NCBI RefSeq assembly: GCF_003937945.1
Contig: NZ_RSEC01000024.1
Location: 62,001-126,000 of the forward strand
Source: Amycolatopsis eburnea
GTDB taxonomy: Bacteria > Actinomycetota > Actinomycetes > Mycobacteriales > Pseudonocardiaceae
Reading direction: 5' to 3'
Length of the DNA stretch: 64,000 bases
Part shown: in pieces, positions 25,101 through 34,647 of the stretch
How positions within the stretch are numbered: position 1 is the stretch's first letter
Layout: the number at the start of each line of letters is the position of its first letter
Program-made: the position numbers and the translations under genes
The notes under the pieces: generated by a model
What the model was told of the DNA's origin: nothing
Seen by the model: the letters and a program-made list of their open reading frames with translations, nothing else
The model's database searches: none

Positions 25101-25952
25101 ATGACCGAAAAGAGCACGGTGCGCACCCGGGAGATGGGTGTCGAGCTGAAAAACCAGCGCGAAGCGAGACAAATGTCGCTGCGCGAGGTCGCCCGGCGCG
25201 CCCACTGGTCGGCGTCGAAGGTGTCCGGCTGGGAGAACGGCCGCCGGATCTCGCCGATCGACGCGGCGATCTACCTCGCGCACTGCGGAACCGACGCCGC
25301 CGAGCGCGACCGGCTGCTGCACCTGACCCGCCCGCCGAGCGAGCTGTACTGGGTGCGGCCGTACTTCGACAAGCTCGTCGACCCGATGAAGTCGCTGATC
25401 ATCCAGGAAAACCTGGCGACCGCGGTGATCTCGAACAGCCCGCTGGCCCTGCCGGGCATGCTCCAGACCGAGGACTACGTGCGCTCCGTCTACGAGCTGT
25501 CCGGCCGGTACACGACGGATCGGCTCAAGGCGCTCGTCCAGGCGAGGATCGACCGGCAGCAGCTACTGCAACGGCGCAACCCGCCGCAGTGCCTCTACTT
25601 CGTCTACGAGCACACCTTGCGGTCGATCCTGCGCGACCCGGCGCTGATGCACGAACAGCTGCAGTACCTGGTACTGGCCACCAACCTCCCGCACTGCACC
25701 ATCCGCGTCGTCCCCGCCTCCGCGCCGCCGTACCACCTGGCAGGCAGCCGGTTCACGATCCTCGAGTTCGCCGAACACCCGCCGGTGGCCTACGAAGAGA
25801 CCTTCGCGGCCGGGCTGTTCATCGACGAACGCGTGGCGGTCGAGGCCTTCTACATCTTCCGCACACGGCTGGAACAGGTGGCCTTGTCCGAACACGAGTC
25901 CCGGGCGTTCCTGGTCCGGCTGGCCGAGGAGTTCGACGCCATGGCGAACTGA
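25101..25952 (+). CDS. XRE-family regulator with Scr1/DUF5753-type C-terminal domain
   Basis: The 283-residue protein has an N-terminal HTH (MGVELKNQREARQMSLREVA, then HWSASKVSGWENGRR, residues about 12-50). The large domain that follows is typical of Streptomyces/Amycolatopsis Scr1 regulators: LPGMLQTEDYVRSVYE, the VQARIDRQQLLQRRNPP block and RFTILEF. Such proteins are abundant in filamentous actinomycetes, usually beside a small DUF397 gene; none is visible downstream here. The ATG at 25101 opens the conserved part. The 278-base stretch after it (to 26230) shows no gene. Confidence 0.88.
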   Translation: MTEKSTVRTREMGVELKNQREARQMSLREVARRAHWSASKVSGWENGRRISPIDAAIYLAHCGTDAAERDRLLHLTRPPSELYWVRPYFDKLVDPMKSLIIQENLATAVISNSPLALPGMLQTEDYVRSVYELSGRYTTDRLKALVQARIDRQQLLQRRNPPQCLYFVYEHTLRSILRDPALMHEQLQYLVLATNLPHCTIRVVPASAPPYHLAGSRFTILEFAEHPPVAYEETFAAGLFIDERVAVEAFYIFRTRLEQVALSEHESRAFLVRLAEEFDAMAN

Positions 25953-26230
25953 ACGAGCAACTCCGCCCGGCGAGCCAGGGGGACACGGCTCCGCCGGCGG
26001 CGACGACTGTTGCCGGTCGCTCGACGTCGACCAGCCGCGGCGCACCGGAACTCCCGGATGAGCCGGCCGGGCTTCGAGGGCTCGCCGTCCACCCCGGGCA
26101 GGGGGCCGGCCCGGGCCAGGCGGCGGACCGGTTGCGGCGTCAGCCATCCGGCGCCACCCCGAACCCGGACCTCCTCCGCACGCCCAGACCCTCCGGTCAC
26201 GCGCCGCGACGATCGCCTCCTCCCCGGACA

Positions 26231-27346
26231 TCACCCCGCGCCGACCCGTTTCCCGTCGTGCCAAACGGCTCGGATCCGGCCCGGCAGGTCGGTCACGTCC
26301 AGGTCCGTCCCGTCGAGCAGCACGACGTCGGCGCGCAACCCCGCCGCGAGCCGGCCCCGGTCGTGCTCCAGCCGCAGCAGGCGGGCCGCTTCGGAGGTGG
26401 CTGCCTTCAGCGCGGCCGCGTCGCCGAGCACGGCGGCCAGCAGGCGCAGCTCGGTCGTCAAGTCGACATGGGGACGCGGGGCCAGGTCCGAGCCGGCGGC
26501 GATCGGGACGCCCGCTTCCGCGGCGAGGCGGACCGAACGCCGGTGCGTCTCGGCGAACTCGCTGTCGCTGATCGGCGAGAGCGTCGGGACGTACCAGGCG
26601 TTCGCCAGCGCGGTCACGGCGTCGTCGTCGAGGAAGGTGCCGTGCTCGATGCTGCGGGCTCCAGCGCGGGCCGCCGAGACGACGGCCGCGGCGGTGTGGG
26701 CGTGGGCCAGGACGTCCCGGCCGGCGCGGCGGGCTTCGTCGACCAGGGCGGCGAGTTCGTCGTCGGTCGGCCGGACGTCCGTGCCCTCGCGCATGGCCCG
26801 CAGGGCGCCGCTCGCACCGACCTTGATCCAGTCGGCGCCGGCGCGCACCATCCGGCGGACGGCCGCGCGCGCCGCGTCGGGCCCGTCGAACAACGGGTCC
26901 GGCAGCGACGGGTCGCCGTAGTGGTCGACGGTGCCCGCGGGCGGGTCCCAGCTGTCGCCGAGTCCCCCGGTCGGCGACAGCTGGCGGAGGCTGACGAGCA
27001 GGTCGGGCCCGTCGATCCAGCCTTCGCGCAGCGCGTGCTTGACCCCGGCGTCGGCACCCCAGGCGTCCCGCACGGTGGTGATCCCGCGGGCCAGCAAGCC
27101 GTGCAGCACCGGCACGGCTTCGAGGATCCGCGCGCTGCGGGGCAACGGTTCGTGCCGGGGGAAGGCGACGTGCACGTGGCAGTCGATGAGGCCGGGGAGC
27201 AGCAGCCCGCCCGAGCAGTCGACCCGCCCGTCGCCGTCGAGGCCCGGGCCGACCTCGGCGATCCGGGCGCCGTCCAGCCGGACGTCGGCGCGTTCGGTGT
27301 CGCCGGTTTCGGGGTCGAAGACGAGCGCTCCGGCGAGCAGCGTCAC
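26231..27346 (-). CDS. amidohydrolase family protein
   Basis: The 371-residue metal-dependent hydrolase has a composite N-terminal beta domain (TLLAGALVFDPETG), the metal site LIDCHVHVAF (HxH), WIKVGASG with the likely bridging Lys, then DVLAHAHTAAA, SIEHGTFLDDDA and AGSDLAP with the last metal Asp. The pattern fits the M38/imidazolonepropionase-like amidohydrolases. The GTG start overlaps the upstream GNAT stop by 4 bases, so the two are co-transcribed. The substrate may be a dipeptide, hydantoin or other cyclic amide. Confidence 0.87.
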   Translation of the reverse strand: MTLLAGALVFDPETGDTERADVRLDGARIAEVGPGLDGDGRVDCSGGLLLPGLIDCHVHVAFPRHEPLPRSARILEAVPVLHGLLARGITTVRDAWGADAGVKHALREGWIDGPDLLVSLRQLSPTGGLGDSWDPPAGTVDHYGDPSLPDPLFDGPDAARAAVRRMVRAGADWIKVGASGALRAMREGTDVRPTDDELAALVDEARRAGRDVLAHAHTAAAVVSAARAGARSIEHGTFLDDDAVTALANAWYVPTLSPISDSEFAETHRRSVRLAAEAGVPIAAGSDLAPRPHVDLTTELRLLAAVLGDAAALKAATSEAARLLRLEHDRGRLAAGLRADVVLLDGTDLDVTDLPGRIRAVWHDGKRVGAG

Positions 27347-27867
27347 GCGAGGAGGTCCTTGCGGTAGATCAGGAAGTCGCACGGCGTCGCGAGCGAAGGC
27401 GCCAGGTGCGGGTAGTCCACGGCGAGGTCGGCGCGGTGCGTCACGCGGTAGCCGAGCCGGGCGTACCAGTCGGCGAGGAACTGCTTCGACGGGTGCGTCC
27501 ACTCCCGCGGCACGAGCAGTTCGAGCTGCATCTCGCGGCAGCCGGCGTCGCGGCACGTCCGCTCGGCGAAGCGCACCAGCTCACGCCCGATCCCGGCCCC
27601 GCGCCGGGCGGGATCGGCGGCGAGCATGCCGAACTCGCCGGTCGCCTCGTCGAGCCGCCGCACGCGGACCGAGCCGGCGAGAGCGCCGTCCACCGAAGCG
27701 ACGGCGATCTCCCCGGCCCGCACGAAGGCGCCGACCTCGTCGGCGGAGGTCCGATCGGTGCTCTCCCGCCAGAGCCCCTTCTCCGACTCGGCGTAGACGA
27801 GGTTGACCAGGTCGGCGATCCGCCCGGCCGAAGCCAGGCCGGACGGGGGCAGGAACGCGATCTCCAT
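27343..27867 (-). CDS. GNAT family N-acetyltransferase
   Basis: The 174-residue acetyltransferase has the acetyl-CoA loop ADPARRGAGIGRELVRFAE and the preceding beta-strand GEFGMLA. The C-terminal FLADWYARLGYRVT is the usual GNAT alpha4-beta7 end. It is the first gene of a two-gene unit with the amidohydrolase. The acceptor amine is unknown. Confidence 0.87.
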   Translation of the reverse strand: MEIAFLPPSGLASAGRIADLVNLVYAESEKGLWRESTDRTSADEVGAFVRAGEIAVASVDGALAGSVRVRRLDEATGEFGMLAADPARRGAGIGRELVRFAERTCRDAGCREMQLELLVPREWTHPSKQFLADWYARLGYRVTHRADLAVDYPHLAPSLATPCDFLIYRKDLLA

Positions 27868-27893
27868 ACCCCCACCATGCCAGGCGGGTCACC

Positions 27894-28646
27894 TCATTTG
27901 TCGCGGCGGAACAGCTTGTTGCCGAGCCAGACGATCGGGTCGTACTTGCGGTCCGCGACGCGCTCCTTCATCGGGATGAGCGCGTTGTCGGTGATGTGGA
28001 TGCCTTCCGGGCAGACCTCGCTGCAGCACTTGGTGATGTTGCAGTAGCCGAGGCCGTGCTCGTCCTGCGCCGCGTCCCGCCGGTCCGCGACGTCGAGCGG
28101 GTGCATCTCCAGCTCGGCGATGCGCATCAGGTACCGCGGCCCGGCGAAGGACTCCTTGTTCTCTTCGTGGTCGCGCACCACGTGGCAGGTGTTCTGGCAC
28201 AGGAAGCACTCGATGCACTTCCGGAATTCCTGCGACCGCTCGACGTCCACCTGCTGCATCCGGTACTCACCGGGCTTCAGGTCCGCGGGCGGCGTGAACG
28301 ACGGGATCTCGCGCGCTTTCGTGTAGTTGAACGACACGTCGGTGACGAGGTCGCGGATCACCGGGAACGTCCGCATCGGCGTCACCGTGATCACCTCGTC
28401 CTCGGTGAACGTCGACATCCGCGTCATGCACAGCAGGCGCGGGCGGCCGTTGATCTCCGCCGAGCACGAGCCGCACTTGCCCGCCTTGCAGTTCCAGCGC
28501 ACCGCGAGGTCCGACGCCTGGGTGGCCTGCAGCCGGTGGATGATGTCGAGGACGACCTCGCCCTCGTTCACCTCCACCGTGAAGTCCTGCAGCTCGCCGC
28601 CCGTGTCGTCGCCGCGCCAGACCCGGAAACTCGCCTTGTAACTCAT
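27894..28646 (-). CDS. sdhB: succinate dehydrogenase / fumarate reductase iron-sulfur subunit
   Basis: The 250-residue subunit has the 2Fe-2S motif CKAGKCGSCSAEING and two C-terminal cluster motifs (CIECFLCQNTC and the YCNITKCCSEVCP region) for 4Fe-4S and 3Fe-4S centres. It passes electrons from SdhA to the membrane quinone. I use the ATG at 28646, which overlaps the sdhA stop by 4 bases; the frame is open far upstream but only as antisense to sdhA. Order and sequence resemble Mycobacterium Rv0247c. Confidence 0.95.
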   Translation of the reverse strand: MSYKASFRVWRGDDTGGELQDFTVEVNEGEVVLDIIHRLQATQASDLAVRWNCKAGKCGSCSAEINGRPRLLCMTRMSTFTEDEVITVTPMRTFPVIRDLVTDVSFNYTKAREIPSFTPPADLKPGEYRMQQVDVERSQEFRKCIECFLCQNTCHVVRDHEENKESFAGPRYLMRIAELEMHPLDVADRRDAAQDEHGLGYCNITKCCSEVCPEGIHITDNALIPMKERVADRKYDPIVWLGNKLFRRDK

Positions 28647-30559
28647 GCCTTGCTCCCGGGGTGTGCCTCGAGCTCCGCGTCGGTGTAGTACTTCCCGAGT
28701 TCGCCGAACTCGAACAGCTCCAGCAGGTCCTGCCGCAGCGGCACCTGCTCCTTCACCTCGACGCCGATGTCCGGGACGACCGGGTTGTCCCCCGCCGACG
28801 CCGAGCACACCAGCAGCTTGTTCCGCCACTCGGCGTCCATGCCCGGGAAGTCGTCGCGCGTGTGCCCGCCGCGGCTTTCGGTCCGCGTCAGCGCGGCCTT
28901 CGCGACGCATTCGCTGACCATCAGCATGTTGCGCAGGTCGATCGCGAGGTGCCAGCCGGGGTTGAACTGCCGGTGGCCCTCCACGGTGACGCGGAGGATC
29001 CGCTCCCGCAGCTCGGCCAGCTTCACCAGCGCCTGCTCGATCTCGCCGGCCTTGCGGATGATGCCGACGAGGTCGTTCATCGACTGCTGCAGTTCAGTGT
29101 GGAGGGTGTACGGGTTCTCGGCCGTGGCGCCCTCAGGCGGGTCGAACGGCGCGAGCGCCATCTTCGCCGCAGCGTCCACATCGGACTGTTCGACGGCGGG
29201 CCGGTCACCGAGGCCGGCCACGTACTCGGCGGCACCGAGCCCGGCGCGGCGGCCGAACACCAGCAGGTCGGACAGCGAGTTGCCGCCGAGCCGGTTGGAG
29301 CCGTGCATGCCGCCCGAGCACTCGCCCGCCGCGAACAGGCCGGGCACGCTCGCCCCGGCCGTGTCCGGGTCGACCTCGATGCCGCCCATGACGTAGTGGC
29401 AGGTCGGCCCGACCTCCATCGGCTCGGCCGTGATGTCGACGTCCGCGAGTTCCTTGAACTGGTGGTACATCGACGGCAGCCGCTTCTTGATCTCTTCGGC
29501 GGGCAGGCGGCTCGCGATGTCGAGGAAGACGCCGCCGTGCGGGGACCCGCGGTTCTCCTTGACCTCGGAGTTGATCGCGCGGGCGACCTCGTCGCGGGGC
29601 AGCAGGTCCGGGGTGCGGCGGTTGTTCTCCTGGTCGGTGTACCAGCGGTCGGCTTCGTCTTCGCTCTCCGCGTACTGGCCCTTGAAGACGTCGGGCACGT
29701 ACTCGAACATGAACCGCTTGCCGTCGGAGTTCTTGAGCACGCCGCCGTCACCGCGCACGCCCTCGGTGACGAGGATGCCCTTGACGCTCGGCGGCCAGAC
29801 CATCCCGGTCGGGTGGAACTGGACGAACTCCATGTTGATCAGCTTCGCGCCCGCGCGCAGGGCGAGCGCGTGGCCGTCGCCGGTGTACTCCCACGAATTC
29901 GACGTCACCTTGAACGACTTGCCGATGCCGCCGGTGGCGAGCACGACCGCGGGCGCCTCGAAGAGGATGAACCGCCCGCTCTCGCGCCAGTAGCCGAACG
30001 CGCCGGCGATCTTCCCGTCGGTGGTGAGCAGCTCGGTGACCGTGCACTCGGCGAAGACCTTGATCTTCGCCTCGTAGTCGCCGGTCTCGGCGAAGTCCTC
30101 CTGCTGCAGCGAAACGATCTTCTGCTGCATCGTGCGGATCAGCTCGAGACCGGTGCGGTCACCGACGTGCGCGAGCCGCGGGTAGGTGTGCCCGCCGAAG
30201 TTGCGCTGGCTGATCCGGCCGTCGGCGGTGCGGTCGAACAGCGCGCCGTAGGTCTCCAGCTCCCAGACGCGGTCCGGCGCCTCCTTGGCGTGCAGCTCGG
30301 CCATCCGCCAGTTGTTGAGGAACTTCCCGCCGCGCATGGTGTCGCGGAAGTGGACCTGCCAGTTGTCGTTCGAGTTCGCGTTGCCCATCGACGCCGCGCA
30401 CCCGCCCTCGGCCATCACCGTGTGCGCCTTGCCGAACAGGGACTTGCACACGACGGCGACGCGGAAACCGCGTTCGCGAGCTTCGATCACGGCGCGCAGA
30501 CCGGCGCCACCGGCACCGATCACCACCACGTCGTAGCTGTGCCGTTCGACCTCGGTCAT
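28643..30559 (-). CDS. sdhA: succinate dehydrogenase / fumarate reductase flavoprotein subunit
   Basis: The 638-residue flavoprotein binds FAD (VVVIGAGGAGLRAVIEARER) covalently through the His in KAHTVMAEGG, and has the active-site HPTG segment (FVQFHPTGMVWPP). It also has HGSNRLGGNSLSDLLVFG and the late ESRGGHTRDDFP block with catalytic Arg/His. It oxidises succinate to fumarate. It lies between the membrane subunit and sdhB, as in the Sdh1 (Rv0248c) operon. Confidence 0.96.
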   Translation of the reverse strand: MTEVERHSYDVVVIGAGGAGLRAVIEARERGFRVAVVCKSLFGKAHTVMAEGGCAASMGNANSNDNWQVHFRDTMRGGKFLNNWRMAELHAKEAPDRVWELETYGALFDRTADGRISQRNFGGHTYPRLAHVGDRTGLELIRTMQQKIVSLQQEDFAETGDYEAKIKVFAECTVTELLTTDGKIAGAFGYWRESGRFILFEAPAVVLATGGIGKSFKVTSNSWEYTGDGHALALRAGAKLINMEFVQFHPTGMVWPPSVKGILVTEGVRGDGGVLKNSDGKRFMFEYVPDVFKGQYAESEDEADRWYTDQENNRRTPDLLPRDEVARAINSEVKENRGSPHGGVFLDIASRLPAEEIKKRLPSMYHQFKELADVDITAEPMEVGPTCHYVMGGIEVDPDTAGASVPGLFAAGECSGGMHGSNRLGGNSLSDLLVFGRRAGLGAAEYVAGLGDRPAVEQSDVDAAAKMALAPFDPPEGATAENPYTLHTELQQSMNDLVGIIRKAGEIEQALVKLAELRERILRVTVEGHRQFNPGWHLAIDLRNMLMVSECVAKAALTRTESRGGHTRDDFPGMDAEWRNKLLVCSASAGDNPVVPDIGVEVKEQVPLRQDLLELFEFGELGKYYTDAELEAHPGSKA

Positions 30560-30608
30560 GAAGAGATTCCACCTCGGAACTGGGGACGTCGTTGCAGGGA
30601 GAAGGGCG

Positions 30609-31433
30609 TTAGTTGACGAATCTCAGGTCCGAGATCGCCCCGCTGGCGACGAGCATGACGTAGAAGTCGGTCAGCACCAGCGTGCCGAGCGTCGTCCAGG
30701 CCAGCGCCATGTGGCGGGTGTTGAGCTTCGAGACCTTGGTCCAGATCCAGTAGCGCACCGGGTGCTTGGAGAAGTGCTTCAGCCTGCCGCCGGTCACGTG
30801 CCGGCACGAGTGGCAGGAAAGCGTGTACGCCCAGAGCAGGATCACGTTGCCGAGCAGGATGATGTTGCCCAGCCCGAAGCCGAAGCCGCCGGTCTTGCCG
30901 TGGAACGCCGTGATCGCGTCGTAGGTGTTGACCAGCGAGACGATCAGCGCGACGTAGAAGAAGTACCGGTGGACGTTCTGGATGATGAGCGGCAGCCGCG
31001 TCTCGCCGGTGTACTTCGCGTGCGGTTCCGCGACGGCGCAGGCGGGCGGGGAGAACCACACGGCCCGGTAGTAGGCCTTGCGGTAGTAGTAGCAGGTCAG
31101 GCGGAACCCGAGCAGGAACGGCAGCACGACGAAGCCGAGCGGGATCCAGCCGGGCAGGTCGCCGAACCAGTGGCCGAAGTGGCTCGAGCCCTCGACGCAG
31201 GAAGTGGACAGGCAGGGCGAGTAGAACGGCGTCAGGTAGTGGTAGTCGGGCACCCAGTACGCGGTGCGCACGAACGACCGGACCGTCGCGTAGATGACGA
31301 ACGCCGACAGTCCGAGCACGGTCAGCAGCGGCTGGAGCCACCACCGGTCCGTGCGGAGGGTGCGCTCGGCGATCCGGGCCCGCTTGGGGGCCCGGACGCC
31401 GGTGCCGACGCCGTTGTCAGCCGGAGCGCTCAC
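30609..31433 (-). CDS. succinate dehydrogenase membrane anchor subunit, Sdh1 type
   Basis: The 274-residue membrane protein has about five hydrophobic helices (for example LLTVLGLSAFVIYATV, WIPLGFVVLPFLLGFRL and NIILLGNVILLWAYTLSC). Conserved histidines (HRYFFYV, CHSCRH) could ligate heme. It is the Rv0249c-type single long anchor, which replaces SdhC plus SdhD. Its 3' end is about 50 bases before sdhA and its start overlaps the small upstream gene. Confidence 0.9.
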   Translation of the reverse strand: MSAPADNGVGTGVRAPKRARIAERTLRTDRWWLQPLLTVLGLSAFVIYATVRSFVRTAYWVPDYHYLTPFYSPCLSTSCVEGSSHFGHWFGDLPGWIPLGFVVLPFLLGFRLTCYYYRKAYYRAVWFSPPACAVAEPHAKYTGETRLPLIIQNVHRYFFYVALIVSLVNTYDAITAFHGKTGGFGFGLGNIILLGNVILLWAYTLSCHSCRHVTGGRLKHFSKHPVRYWIWTKVSKLNTRHMALAWTTLGTLVLTDFYVMLVASGAISDLRFVN

Positions 31434-31720
31434 CGCTGGTCGCGCTTGTAGCCGCCGACGCCTTCGTCATCGGCGCCGTGCCAGAGCGCCGGGTCGTAGG
31501 GGGTGTCGGGTACCGGGACGCGCTCGGCGGGCTTCGCCTGCGCGGGCACGGCCGGCGGCGTGCTGTCGAGGTCCGCGGTGTCGATGTCGAGGCGCTCCAC
31601 GTCGTTGGCGAGCCGGCGCACCGCCGAAGCGTCGCCGTAACGAGAGCGCAGTGCGCCGACGCACTGCCGGAGCTGGCCGATGGTTCGCCGCAGCTCGGCG
31701 ATCTCGGAGGTGGACATCAT
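31430..31720 (-). CDS. small conserved protein of the Sdh1 operon (Rv0250c-like)
   Basis: The 96-residue protein has a helical N-terminus (EIAELRRTIGQLRQCVGALR, RRLANDVERLDID) and the conserved C-terminal VPDTPYDPALWHGADDEGVG. That matches my recollection of the protein encoded upstream of sdh1 in mycobacteria. It is the first gene of the operon and overlaps the anchor-subunit gene by 4 bases. Its role is unknown. Confidence 0.85.
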   Translation of the reverse strand: MMSTSEIAELRRTIGQLRQCVGALRSRYGDASAVRRLANDVERLDIDTADLDSTPPAVPAQAKPAERVPVPDTPYDPALWHGADDEGVGGYKRDQR

Positions 31721-31777
31721 GCCTCCCGTGTGGTGGGGCTGGCAGGGAACCGGCTACGGCTGTGCCACGCGTCGTGC

Positions 31778-31855
31778 AGTGTGACAACTAGCACACTAAC
31801 GGTTCGGAAGGTGATCGGGGTCACGCGGGTCGATCTTCTGAATCGATTTTGATTC
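31778..31855. promoter_or_regulatory. two inverted repeats in the sdh-edd divergent promoter region
   Basis: AGTGTG-N8-CACACT (31778-31797) and GAATC-GATTTT-GATTC (31840-31855) lie in the less GC-rich part of the 231-base gap between the divergent sdh and edd operons. The first sits ~60 bases from the sdh-side start and the second ~100 bases from edd. Both are plausible operators, but no regulator gene is adjacent. Confidence 0.4.
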
Positions 31856-31951
31856 GGCGTTTTCCCGAGGTAGTGTGGCCAGTGTCACGACCCTGAGGCG
31901 TCAGCGTTGCCGTCCCGCGGACCACCACACACCAGTGATCCGGAGCCGGAC

Positions 31952-33841
31952 ATGAGCCCCACCCCCACCCCGAAGCCGCACCGAGTCGTCGCCGACGTCA
32001 CCGCCCGCATCGCCGAGCGCAGCGCCGCGACCCGCACCGCCTACCTCGCCCGCACGGCCGCCGCGCACGAAGAGGGCCCGGTCCGCCGCGGTCTCGCGTG
32101 CAGCAACCTCGCCCACGGCTTCGCCGCGATGGACGGCGTCGACAAGCAAGCGCTGCGGGCCGCGCGCGCTCCCGGCGTCGCGATCGTCTCGTCCTACAAC
32201 GACATGCTGTCGGCGCACCAGCCGATGCAGGAGTACCCGGCGTGGCTGAAGAAGTCCGTGCGGTCGGCGGGTGGTGTCGCCCAGTTCGCCGGCGGCGTGC
32301 CCGCGATGTGCGACGGCATCACGCAGGGCCGTGCGGGCATGGAGCTGTCGCTGTTCAGCCGCGAGGTCATCGCGATGTCGACGGCGATCGCGCTCTCCCA
32401 CGACATGTTCGACGCCTCGCTGCTGCTGGGCGTGTGCGACAAGATCGTGCCGGGCCTGCTGATCGGCGCCCTGTCGTTCGGGCACCTGCCCGCGGTGCTG
32501 GTGCCCGCCGGGCCGATGAACTCGGGCCTGCCGAACAAGGAGAAGGCCCGCGTCCGGCAGCTGTACGCGGAGGGTCTCGCGACGCGCGAAGACCTCCTCG
32601 ACGCCGAAGCGGCGTCGTACCACTCGGCCGGTACCTGCACGTTCTACGGCACGGCCAACTCCAACCAGATGGTCGTCGAGGTGATGGGCCTGCACCTGCC
32701 GGGCGCCAGCTTCGTCCAGCCCGGTTCGGCGCTGCGTCAGGCGCTGACCGAAGAAGCGGGCCGCCGGGTCGTCGCGCTGTCCCGCGGCGAGGAGTACACG
32801 CCGGTCGCGCGGATCCTCGACGAGAAGGCGTTCGTCAACGGCGTCGTCGCGCTGCTCGCCACCGGCGGCTCGACCAACCACACGATGCACCTGGTCGCGA
32901 TCGCCGCGGCCGCGGGCATCCAGCTGACCTGGGACGACTTCTCGGACCTGTCCGCGGTCGTGCCGCTGCTGGCGCGGGTCTACCCGAACGGCAGCGCCGA
33001 CATCAACCACTTCCACGCCGCCGGCGGCATCCAGTTCCTGGTCGGCACGCTGCTCGACGCGGGCCTGCTGCACGAAGACGTGCACACGGTCGCCGGCTTC
33101 GGGCTGCACCGCTACCGCGCCGAGCCGATCCTGTCCGACGGCGAGCTGGTCTGGCGCGACGTGCCGACCCGCAGTCTCGACGAAGAGGTGCTGCGCCCGG
33201 TGTGGCGCCCGTTCGCCGCGGACGGCGGGCTGCGGATGGTCGAGGGCAACCTCGGCCGCGCGGTGATCAAGGTGTCCGCGGTGGCGCCGGAGCACCGGGT
33301 CGTCCAGGCGCCGGCGCGGGTGTTCACCACGCAGGAGGCGTTCAAGGCCGCGTTCGAAGCGGGCGAGCTGGACCGCGACGTCGTCGTGGTCGTCCGGCAG
33401 CAGGGGCCGCGGGCCAACGGCATGCCCGAGCTGCACGGCCTCACCCCGGCGCTGGGCGTGCTGATGGACCGCGGGCACGCCGTGGCGTTGCTCACCGACG
33501 GCCGGATGTCGGGGGCGTCGGGCAAGATCCCGGCCGCCATCCAGGTGACGCCGGAAGCCGCGGCGGGCGGCCCGATCGCGCGCATCGCCGACGGCGACGT
33601 CATCCGCCTCGACGCCACCTCGGGCAGCCTCGACGTGCTGGTCGGTGACGAAGAACTCGCCCGCCGTGAGCTTGTAAACTCGCCGCCGTCCGAAGCATCC
33701 TGGACCGGCACCGGCCGAGAGCTGTTCGCCGCGTTGCGCCGCGCGGTCGGCCCCGCTGACCAGGGCGCTTCGGTGTTCGGCGGCTTGACCCCGGAACACT
33801 TCGGAACGCCCGCTTTCGCAACCCAGGAGGTCGGTCAGTGA
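31952..33841 (+). CDS. edd: phosphogluconate dehydratase
   Basis: The 629-residue IlvD/Edd-family Fe-S dehydratase converts 6-phosphogluconate to KDPG. It shows [52 protein letters not shown] and [17 protein letters not shown], the Edd versions of the cluster and substrate motifs, and ends with [20 protein letters not shown]. The ATG at 31952 fits the family N-terminus. It overlaps eda by 4 bases, giving a complete Entner-Doudoroff pair. Confidence 0.96.
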   Translation: MSPTPTPKPHRVVADVTARIAERSAATRTAYLARTAAAHEEGPVRRGLACSNLAHGFAAMDGVDKQALRAARAPGVAIVSSYNDMLSAHQPMQEYPAWLKKSVRSAGGVAQFAGGVPAMCDGITQGRAGMELSLFSREVIAMSTAIALSHDMFDASLLLGVCDKIVPGLLIGALSFGHLPAVLVPAGPMNSGLPNKEKARVRQLYAEGLATREDLLDAEAASYHSAGTCTFYGTANSNQMVVEVMGLHLPGASFVQPGSALRQALTEEAGRRVVALSRGEEYTPVARILDEKAFVNGVVALLATGGSTNHTMHLVAIAAAAGIQLTWDDFSDLSAVVPLLARVYPNGSADINHFHAAGGIQFLVGTLLDAGLLHEDVHTVAGFGLHRYRAEPILSDGELVWRDVPTRSLDEEVLRPVWRPFAADGGLRMVEGNLGRAVIKVSAVAPEHRVVQAPARVFTTQEAFKAAFEAGELDRDVVVVVRQQGPRANGMPELHGLTPALGVLMDRGHAVALLTDGRMSGASGKIPAAIQVTPEAAAGGPIARIADGDVIRLDATSGSLDVLVGDEELARRELVNSPPSEASWTGTGRELFAALRRAVGPADQGASVFGGLTPEHFGTPAFATQEVGQ

Positions 33842-34443
33842 CCACCGGTCAGGACCTGCTCGCTCTGTCCCCCGTGATGCCCGTGGTGGTGATCGACGAC
33901 GCCGCCGACGCGGTGCCCACCGCCCGGGCCCTGCTCGCCGGCGGGATCGGGGTCATCGAGCTGACCCTGCGCACCCCGGCGGCGCTGTCCGCGATCGAGC
34001 GCGTCGCCGCCGAGGTGCCGGACATCGTGATCGGCGCCGGCACCGTGGTTTCGCCGGACCAGGCGAAGCAGGCGGCGGACGCGGGGGCGAAGTTCCTCGT
34101 GACGCCCGGCTGCACCGACGCGGTCGTCGACGCGTGCTTCGAGACCGGGCTGCCGTTCCTGCCCGGCGCGAGCACCGTGTCCGAGGCGATGCGGCTGGCC
34201 GAGCGCGGGCTGACCGCGTTGAAGTTCTTCCCGGCGGAGGCGTCGGGCGGAGTCGCGTACCTGAAATCGATCGCGGGCCCGCTGCCGTCGCTGAAGTTCT
34301 GCCCGACGGGCGGGATCACGGTCGCTTCGGCGCCTTCGTACCTGGCGCTGCCGAACGTGGGCTGCATCGGCGGGACGTGGCTGACGGCCTCGCTCGACCC
34401 CGCCACGATCGAAAAGCTGGCCGCGGAGGCTGCGCAGCTGTAG
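33838..34443 (+). CDS. eda: KDPG/KHG aldolase
   Basis: The 201-residue aldolase starts at a GTG overlapping edd (GTGA). It shows [35 protein letters not shown] (catalytic Glu), [21 protein letters not shown] and [20 protein letters not shown], which carries the Schiff-base Lys in the LKFFPAE block. It cleaves KDPG to pyruvate and glyceraldehyde 3-phosphate. The ED pair supports gluconate or glucose use. Confidence 0.96.
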   Translation: MTTGQDLLALSPVMPVVVIDDAADAVPTARALLAGGIGVIELTLRTPAALSAIERVAAEVPDIVIGAGTVVSPDQAKQAADAGAKFLVTPGCTDAVVDACFETGLPFLPGASTVSEAMRLAERGLTALKFFPAEASGGVAYLKSIAGPLPSLKFCPTGGITVASAPSYLALPNVGCIGGTWLTASLDPATIEKLAAEAAQL

Positions 34444-34480
34444 CGGAAATCACCCCGCGTCATCGCCGCGCCCGAACGGC

Positions 34481-34535
34481 GGAATGCGCGTCCGCATTCC
34501 GGGAGCACCGTTCCAGCGATCTGGAACGGTGCTCC
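34481..34535 (+). terminator. tandem hairpins after eda
   Basis: An 8-bp hairpin (GGAATGCG-CGTC-CGCATTCC, 34481-34500) is followed directly by a perfect 15-bp hairpin (34502-34535, loop CGAT). There is no T-run, as is usual for GC-rich terminators. They separate the ED operon from the dikinase gene. Confidence 0.8.
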
Positions 34536-34647
34536 GAGCGGGTGTGGCGGCGGTCATGAATCCCGCTGAACGGAGCAATCGCGGCGCAGGTGGGTGATTT
34601 ACCGGCCTGTTATCGTTTCCCCTCGCTGTTTCGAGCGAGGAGATCCG